Shown: positions 7,133 through 10,895 of the stretch, piece by piece | Numbering within the stretch: position 1 is the first letter of the stretch | Layout of the letters: every line of letters begins with the position of its first letter | Source: GCA-003244245 sp036521655 | GTDB lineage: Bacteria > Actinomycetota > Actinomycetes > Mycobacteriales > Pseudonocardiaceae | Assembly: GCA_036521655.1 (NCBI GenBank) | Contig: DATDHI010000264.1 | Span: 1-10,895, forward strand | Direction: 5' to 3' | DNA: 10,895 bases | Notes under the pieces: model-generated | Databases searched by the model: none | Told to the model about the DNA's origin: nothing | Seen by the model: only the letters and a program-made list of their open reading frames with translations | Made by a program: the position numbers and the translations under genes

Positions 7133-7299
7133 GGCTGTTGAACTCCCTGCGTATTGGGGTGGACCGACCGGGCGGCTTGCCTGGTGTTGACTAGAAATCT
7201 AGTTGCCCTGCCAGCTGTGGTCATCGGGGATCACACCGGATTGTGGTCTACCTCAGTAGGGGATTAGGGCATTCGAGATTTGGGGGCCCGGGACCGTAA
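7133..7299 (-). repeat. Diverged upstream repeat, copy 2 (before the 67-aa gene)
   Basis: This upstream region aligns with the one before the IniB-like gene (8240-8404). With a constant offset of 1105 nt, I count 55 identities in the 82 positions from 7196 to 7277. The match is strongest over GGTCATCGGGGAT followed by ACACCGG. Beyond that, similarity resumes after a 1-nt shift (TTGGGGG near 7290). Weaker similarity continues through the leader to the start codon. The part from 7235 to 7353 not covered by the promoter shows no gene. Confidence 0.7.
7196..7234 (-). promoter_or_regulatory. Promoter and overlapping inverted repeat of the 67-aa gene
   Basis: On the minus strand ATGACC (7219-7224, -35 candidate) and TAGATT (7196-7201, -10 candidate) are separated by 17 nt. 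The -35 overlaps an inverted repeat at 7220-7234 (plus strand GTCATC-GGG-GATCAC, one mismatch). The same elements with the same spacing occur before the IniB-like gene, and this conservation is the main evidence. The start would fall near 7189, giving a leader of about 57 nt. Confidence 0.55.
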
Positions 7300-7353
7300 C
7301 GATCTGTGCCCTGCTCGTTCGTGGCGCGCCGGTCGAAGGCCGAACAGGCTATA

Positions 7354-7407
7354 GAATACAAGCAGCTCCGCCACCCCAGGAAGAGGGTAGCGGAGCTGCT
7401 TGTATTC
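7354..7407 (-). terminator. Strong terminator-like hairpin after the IniB-like gene
   Basis: An 18-bp perfect stem (7354-7371 with 7390-7407) is followed by one C/A mismatch, ACCC/GGGT pairs and an 8-nt loop. It begins 10 nt after the IniB-like stop codon. The distal part of the stem is AT-containing (TTGTATTC on the minus strand), then TATAG follows, so there is a short T-rich tail. Position and stability argue for transcription termination, or 3'-end protection of an abundant mRNA. Confidence 0.8.
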
Positions 7408-7417
7408 GGGGCGAGGG

Positions 7418-8239
7418 TCAGTGCACGGCCACGTCGGCCTGGCCGGCGTGGCTTTCGCTGAGGGGGTTGTCGCCGTGCTGATCGGTGTGGGTGATCGCGG
7501 AGTGTTCGTTGAAGGAATCGTTGTAGTGGGAGTTGAAGGAGTCGGTCGTGTGGACCGAGTCGTCGGTGGTCGTGGTGGTGGTTGTGTGGTCGTGCGAGTC
7601 GTGCTTCGAGTCATCCACAGTACCGTCCGTGGTGGCGACGTGACTGTCCTTGGGGTTGGTGACGTTGCCGTCGCTGTTGTTCCCGGCGACGCTGCCGTGG
7701 TCGGCGAGGTTGTTTCCCTTGAACGAGTCGTTGATCGAGTTGTCGGTGTTACCGACCTTGTTGTTGTCGCCGACGACATCGTTGTTTCCGGTCGCGGCCT
7801 TGCTGACGTCTCCGCCGGCGGCGATCGAGTGATCCGTCGCGGTCACCGAGTTATCGGTGAAGTTCTGGTTGAGGTGGCCCGAGTTCCAGATGTTCTGGTT
7901 CACCGACTTGTCGATCACGGTGTTGTGGCTGTCGCTGTAGGAGTAGTTGTTGGTGATGTACTTCAGGTGGTCCGCAGCACTGCCGTGGTCATCGCCGTGG
8001 TGGTCGTCGCTGTTGTGCTCGCCGTTGGTGTTGCCGACGTTGTACTCACGGTTGCCGACGAAGGTGACCGGGTGGTACTCGGCGACGTAGGACATGGCGT
8101 CGGACACGTCCTGGCTGCACACCCCCTGCAGACCGGCGTCGGCCAGCGCCTTGTCGGGGTTGGCGACGAACGCGGCCTTGGCGTCGGGGTCGCCCAGCAG
8201 CTTCAGGATGAATTCGTACAGGCTCGTTGCCATGCTCAT
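7418..8239 (-). CDS. iniB: IniB N-terminal domain protein with Asn/His/Asp/Thr-rich tail
   Basis: This 273-aa protein has an N-terminal helical domain (about 5-60) that begins SLYEFILKLLGDPDAKAAF and continues FVANPDKALADAGL. It matches the start of mycobacterial IniB (S-L-x-x-Y/F-I-L-x-L...F-x-A-x-P...A-L/M...A-G-L). The rest is low complexity. A segment at 137-195 is rich in GDNN and GN turns, as in beta-solenoid-like repeats, and is followed by SKHDSHDH, seven consecutive Thr and NDSFNEHS near the end. No signal peptide or membrane segment is visible. The ATG at 8237-8239 is chosen because AAGGGAG lies 9 nt upstream; the ATG at 8231-8233 is an alternative with poorer spacing. A longer frame to 8440 runs through the promoter and is rejected. 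Mycobacterial IniB is induced by cell-wall inhibitors; its exact role is unclear. The function here is inferred from family and locus. Confidence 0.85.
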   Translation of the reverse strand: MSMATSLYEFILKLLGDPDAKAAFVANPDKALADAGLQGVCSQDVSDAMSYVAEYHPVTFVGNREYNVGNTNGEHNSDDHHGDDHGSAADHLKYITNNYSYSDSHNTVIDKSVNQNIWNSGHLNQNFTDNSVTATDHSIAAGGDVSKAATGNNDVVGDNNKVGNTDNSINDSFKGNNLADHGSVAGNNSDGNVTNPKDSHVATTDGTVDDSKHDSHDHTTTTTTTDDSVHTTDSFNSHYNDSFNEHSAITHTDQHGDNPLSESHAGQADVAVH

Positions 8240-8404
8240 GATGTCGAGCTCCCTTGTGGATGTCCGTACCGGGCCGAGCGAGCTGCCCGGCGTTGGGAGA
8301 AAACTAGATCCCCCGTCACAGCCGGTCATCGGGGATGACACCGGGTTCCGGTCTGGCCCCGTTAGGGGGTTGCGGATGCTCGTGGTTGGGGGTCTGGGGT
8401 CCCC
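8240..8404 (-). repeat. Diverged upstream repeat, copy 1 (before the IniB-like gene)
   Basis: This is the partner of the region at 7133-7299. The two upstream regions share the inverted repeat, the -35/-10 spacing, a CCGG block next to the inverted repeat, and a G-rich TTGGGGG block about 65 nt further upstream. That G-rich block suggests a second binding site or remnant homology. Conservation above the promoter is higher than needed for a promoter alone. Confidence 0.7.
8301..8339 (-). promoter_or_regulatory. Promoter and overlapping inverted repeat of the IniB-like gene
   Basis: On the minus strand ATGACC (8324-8329) and TAGTTT (8301-8306) are 17 nt apart, a reasonable SigA-type pair. The -35 is embedded in a perfect inverted repeat, GTCATC-GGG-GATGAC (8325-8339), which could bind a dimeric regulator. 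The start would be near 8294, about 55 nt before the ATG. The regulator encoded from 10309 is an obvious candidate, by analogy with the LuxR-type regulator beside mycobacterial iniBAC, but no binding is shown here. Confidence 0.6.
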
Positions 8405-8447
8405 GCTACCATTCGTGCGCCCGAACGAACGCTGACCCACCGTGTCG

Positions 8448-8476
8448 TTAACGGAACGCCTGGTACTGGCGATACG
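8448..8476 (+). promoter_or_regulatory. Weak candidate promoter for the Hsp70-like gene
   Basis: TTAACG (8448-8453) and GATACG (8471-8476) are 17 nt apart in the divergent intergenic region, with four and three matches to the -35 and -10 consensus. It would give a leader of about 75 nt. Matches are poor and no second copy supports it. The rest of 8405-8556 shows no gene or clear regulatory repeat. Confidence 0.2.
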
Positions 8477-8556
8477 GAGGCGAGGCGCCTGCCGGGTGTG
8501 CTCGTGGCGCTGCTCTAGGCCCTCCGGGATCGAAGACGAGGACGGGACGCGCAGGT

Positions 8557-10305
8557 ATGAGTTACTGGCTCGGGATCGACGTGGGCACGACCTTCACCGC
8601 GGCGGCCATCTGCCGAGAGGAGGCCGGGCCAGGCTTGCTACCGGACGTGGTGCCGCTGGGCAGCCACTCCGCCGCCGTGAGTTCGGTGGTCTACCTCGGC
8701 GAGGACGGCCAGGTAGTGGTCGGGGAAGCCGCCGAGCGTCGCGCCGTCACCGACCCTGACCGGGTGGTCCGCCAGTTCAAGCGGCGCATCGGCGACGAGG
8801 TCCCGATGGTGATCGGTGGCGCCCCGCACTCCGCGCCCGAGATCGCCGCGATGGTGGTCCGCTGGGTCGTCGACCGGGTCACCGAGCGCGAGGGCGGGCC
8901 CCCCCAGGGCATCACGATCACCCATCCGGCCAGCTGGGGGATTTACAAGATCCAGATCATGGCCGACGCGCTGCACGCGGCCGACCTGCCGGCCCTCACG
9001 TTCCGCACTGAGCCGGAGGCGGCAGCAGCAAGCTACTCGATCCAGGAGCGGGTCGAGACCGGCAGCACTATCGCGGTCTACGACCTCGGTGGCGGAACCT
9101 TCGACGCCGCTGTCGTGCGCAAGACCGGCGCGAGGACGTTCTCGGTGCTGGGCGTGCCTGAGGGCATCGAACGCCTGGGTGGCGCGGACTTCGACGATGC
9201 CGTCTTCAGCCACGTAGTGGCCGGGGCGCCGGCGTTGAGCGAGCTCGATCCCGAAGCTCCCGCCACGCTCGCGGCGACCGCGCGGCTGCGGCGCGAGTGC
9301 ACCGAGGCCAAGGAAGCTCTGTCGTCCGACACCGAGGTGACGATCCCGGTGCTGCTCCCCGGGTTCCAGTCGCAGGTGCGGCTGGTCCGGGCCGAATTCG
9401 AGGACCTGATCCGCCCGCAGGTCGTGGAGACCATCGAGGCACTGCGCCGGGCGCTGCGTTCGGCCGGCGTGACTGCGGAGGACCTCGACGCGGTGCTGCT
9501 GGTGGGCGGTTCCTCACGGGTGCCGCTCGTCGCGCAGCTCGTCTCGGCCGAGCTCGGTCGCCCGGTCGCCATCGATGCCGATCCCAAGGCTGCGATCGCG
9601 CTCGGAGCCGCGCTGTCCGCGCTTCCGGCGGGCATCGACTCCAACAGCAACACCGACATCTGGGCCCCGGCAGGTGCCGACCTCCCGCTCGACGCGCCGG
9701 TCCCCGCCGGCGCCGGGGTCCACCCCACTGCGATGCTTGCCGGAGCCGACTTCCCGGAGTGGACTCCGGGGGAGGCCCCGATCCGGCCATCCATGACATC
9801 CGTGCCTCTGGAGGTCGAACCTGCCGAGCGGGAGTGGCGCCGGGCCAGGTCGCGGCGGATCAAGCGGTTCGCTGCCGCGGGGCTCTTCGCCCTGGTGCTC
9901 GCCGGGGGTGCGGCGTCCGTGCCCTTCGTGACCTCCCACAGCGGCCCCCTTCCTCCAGCGGACGCCGGGACCCCATCGCCGGTGACCGCCACCACCACGC
10001 CAGCGAACGCCGGAAACGGCAACGCGACTGCCGTTCCCGCGCCGGTCGCCACCCCGACCGATGCGGCTGTCCCCGTCGCTAAGGCAGCAGGGGGCACCGC
10101 GGCTCGCCCTGCGCCGCCGCCAGCACCGGCGACCACTAGCTGGACCACCATTTGGTCCAACCCCCCGCCCAGTCCGGTTCCCCCGCAGCCCAGCTCGGTC
10201 CCGCCGCAGCCCAGCTCGGTCCCGCCGCAGCCCAGCTCGGTCCCGCCGCAGCCCAGCTCGGTCCCCCCGAAGCCCAGCTCTGCCAGCCCAACTCCCAAGG
10301 GATAG
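8557..10305 (+). CDS. Membrane-anchored Hsp70-type ATPase with Pro-rich C-terminal repeats
   Basis: This 582-aa protein has an Hsp70/actin-fold ATPase domain (1-358) with all signature segments. Phosphate-1 is GIDVGTTFTAAA (6-17), with ITHPASW at 121-127. Phosphate-2 is YDLGGGTFD (175-183), with LGGADFD at 207-213. The adenosine motif is LLVGGSSRVP (314-323), with PKAAIALGAA at 343-352. The usual peptide-binding domain of DnaK is absent. Instead there is an Asp/Pro-rich linker, a basic cluster (RRARSRRIKR, 428-437), one membrane helix (438-458) and an Ala/Pro/Thr-rich tail ending in five VPPQPSS-type repeats. The basic cluster predicts the ATPase in the cytoplasm and the tail outside. The ATG is preceded by a weak site (GACGGGA, 9 nt). 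It lies 3 nt before the next gene. A signalling or scaffold role is inferred; client folding is unlikely. Confidence 0.9.
   Translation: MSYWLGIDVGTTFTAAAICREEAGPGLLPDVVPLGSHSAAVSSVVYLGEDGQVVVGEAAERRAVTDPDRVVRQFKRRIGDEVPMVIGGAPHSAPEIAAMVVRWVVDRVTEREGGPPQGITITHPASWGIYKIQIMADALHAADLPALTFRTEPEAAAASYSIQERVETGSTIAVYDLGGGTFDAAVVRKTGARTFSVLGVPEGIERLGGADFDDAVFSHVVAGAPALSELDPEAPATLAATARLRRECTEAKEALSSDTEVTIPVLLPGFQSQVRLVRAEFEDLIRPQVVETIEALRRALRSAGVTAEDLDAVLLVGGSSRVPLVAQLVSAELGRPVAIDADPKAAIALGAALSALPAGIDSNSNTDIWAPAGADLPLDAPVPAGAGVHPTAMLAGADFPEWTPGEAPIRPSMTSVPLEVEPAEREWRRARSRRIKRFAAAGLFALVLAGGAASVPFVTSHSGPLPPADAGTPSPVTATTTPANAGNGNATAVPAPVATPTDAAVPVAKAAGGTAARPAPPPAPATTSWTTIWSNPPPSPVPPQPSSVPPQPSSVPPQPSSVPPQPSSVPPKPSSASPTPKG
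10177..10281 (+). repeat. Five in-frame 21-bp tandem repeats (VPPQPSS) in the Hsp70-like tail
   Basis: Five consecutive 21-bp units encode VPPQPSS four times and VPPKPSS once (residues 541-575). The units are nearly identical in DNA as well as protein, so copy number is likely to vary between strains by slippage or recombination. Pro-rich repeats of this type often form extended stalks through the cell wall. Confidence 0.95.
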
Positions 10306-10308
10306 TGA

Positions 10309-10895
10309 ATGAACCAGGCAGCTGCTCGCCAATGGTCGATGCGGGACGGCGCTGAGGTCTCCCTGGCCGGGTTGGTGGCGGCGCAGGCGCTGCACAGCGC
10401 GGTTAGCACCGACCCGGCGGCGCCGCTCGCGGTGAGTGTCGTCGGACCTGCCGGTAGTGGGAAGAGCGCCGTGCTGGCGGCGCTGCGCCAGGTGTACGCG
10501 GCGGCCGGGGTCACGGTCGTCGGGGGCGGGGTGCGGGGCGGGGCTGCTCCCGTCGGGCTGACGCAGCCCCCAGATGTGGCCGTACTGGTTGATGACGCTC
10601 ACGAACTGGAGGGCCCCGACCTCGATCGGCTACGCCGCCTGGCGCTGACCAGCGACGTCCGGCTCGCGGTCGCGTACCGCCCGTGGCCGCGAAAGCCCGA
10701 GCTGGACGAGCTCGAGGACGCTTTGGGGCACCACCAGCCGCCGGTGCTGCTGGGGCCGCTGGCCAGGCGCGGAGTCCAGCTCCGCTGCGCAGCGCTGCTC
10801 GGCGCCACACCGCCCGCGGCCGTGGTTGACCTGCTCTGCGAGCAGGCCGGCGGGGTGCCACTGCTCATCGATCGGGTGGTGAGCTCGCTACGCGA
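10309..10895 (+). CDS. STAND/AAA-type P-loop ATPase, probable LuxR-family regulator, N-terminal part (3' end outside window)
   Basis: The frame is open for 195 codons to the window edge. The N-terminal region carries Walker A GPAGSGKS (46-53) and Walker B VAVLVDD (90-96) with the following AHEL. Then come LTSDVRLAVAYRP (sensor-like, about 113-125), the LGPL segment and a QAGGVPLLIDRVV segment. The P-loop, DDAHEL and GGxPLL pattern is typical of the large MalT/LAL-type LuxR regulators. A C-terminal HTH would be expected beyond the window and is not seen. ATG 10309-10311 follows AAGGG by 7 nt and the Hsp70-like stop by 3 nt, so the two genes are co-transcribed. Mycobacterial iniBAC has a LuxR/MalT-type regulator gene nearby, so this gene is a good candidate controller of the divergent operon. 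The ATPase call is firm; the regulator role is inferred. Confidence 0.75.
   Translation, partial: MNQAAARQWSMRDGAEVSLAGLVAAQALHSAVSTDPAAPLAVSVVGPAGSGKSAVLAALRQVYAAAGVTVVGGGVRGGAAPVGLTQPPDVAVLVDDAHELEGPDLDRLRRLALTSDVRLAVAYRPWPRKPELDELEDALGHHQPPVLLGPLARRGVQLRCAALLGATPPAAVVDLLCEQAGGVPLLIDRVVSSLR

Noticed and set aside
7400..8338. A 312-codon plus-strand Val/Gly-rich frame
   Set aside because: It is the complement of the low-complexity IniB-like gene. The Val richness mirrors the Asp/His/Asn/Thr codons of the real gene, and it runs through its promoter.
7418..8440. A longer IniB-like frame starting at 8440
   Set aside because: The extra 67 codons cover the conserved promoter and leader and do not resemble the IniB domain. 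The start at 8239 has a proper ribosome-binding site.
8442..8759. A 105-codon plus-strand frame overlapping the Hsp70-like start
   Set aside because: There is no ribosome-binding site, it overlaps a certain gene in another frame and it shows no recognisable motif.
10177..10281. CRISPR-like direct repeats
   Set aside because: The units are contiguous with no spacers, stay in frame and encode a Pro-rich heptapeptide.
9078..10514. Long minus-strand frames opposite the Hsp70-like gene (478 and 362 codons)
   Set aside because: They are antisense shadows in high-GC DNA. Their Gly-rich repeats are the complement of the VPPQPSS repeats, while the plus strand has intact Hsp70 motifs.

Overview
The window is high-GC DNA with GTG starts, tightly overlapping genes and an iniBAC-type locus. 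This fits an actinobacterium, probably of the Mycobacteriales/Pseudonocardiales group. No species can be named from the sequence alone.

Layout, left to right. (1) 1-537 is the 3' part of an IS66-family insertion sequence. Its transposase C-terminus is at 2-529 (+), and it appears to have cut a minus-strand alpha/beta-hydrolase gene whose first 26 codons survive at 538-615. (2) A tRNA-His(GTG) gene with encoded CCA lies at 676-751 (-), with a likely promoter inside the end of the next gene. (3) A compact minus-strand gene train follows. In transcription order it is an iniA-like dynamin GTPase (6789-4936), an iniC-like dynamin GTPase (4939-3452), a small YdbS-like membrane PH protein (3426-2932), a large YdbT-like membrane PH protein (2935-1415) and oligoribonuclease orn (1409-798). 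Two junctions are 4-nt stop/start overlaps and the other two gaps are 25 and 5 nt. (4) Upstream lie two IniB-type cassettes on the same strand: an IniB-like protein (8239-7418) and a 67-aa low-complexity protein (7132-6929). Both have related upstream regions carrying the same inverted repeat and promoter, and each is followed by a hairpin with the same 15-nt core. (5) Divergently on the plus strand are a membrane-anchored Hsp70-type ATPase with a Pro-rich repeat tail (8557-10305) and, 3 nt later, the start of a P-loop ATPase resembling STAND/LuxR regulators (10309 to the window end).

Working hypothesis. The locus looks like a cell-envelope stress module. The STAND-like ATPase, perhaps with the Hsp70-like protein, may sense stress and act at the duplicated inverted repeats. 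The two IniB-type proteins may be made in excess because strong hairpins follow their genes. The dynamin pair and the two PH proteins would then act on the membrane. The relation to mycobacterial iniBAC and its LuxR-type regulator is established family knowledge. The duplicated cassette, the Hsp70 and PH partners and the regulatory logic are inference from this sequence.
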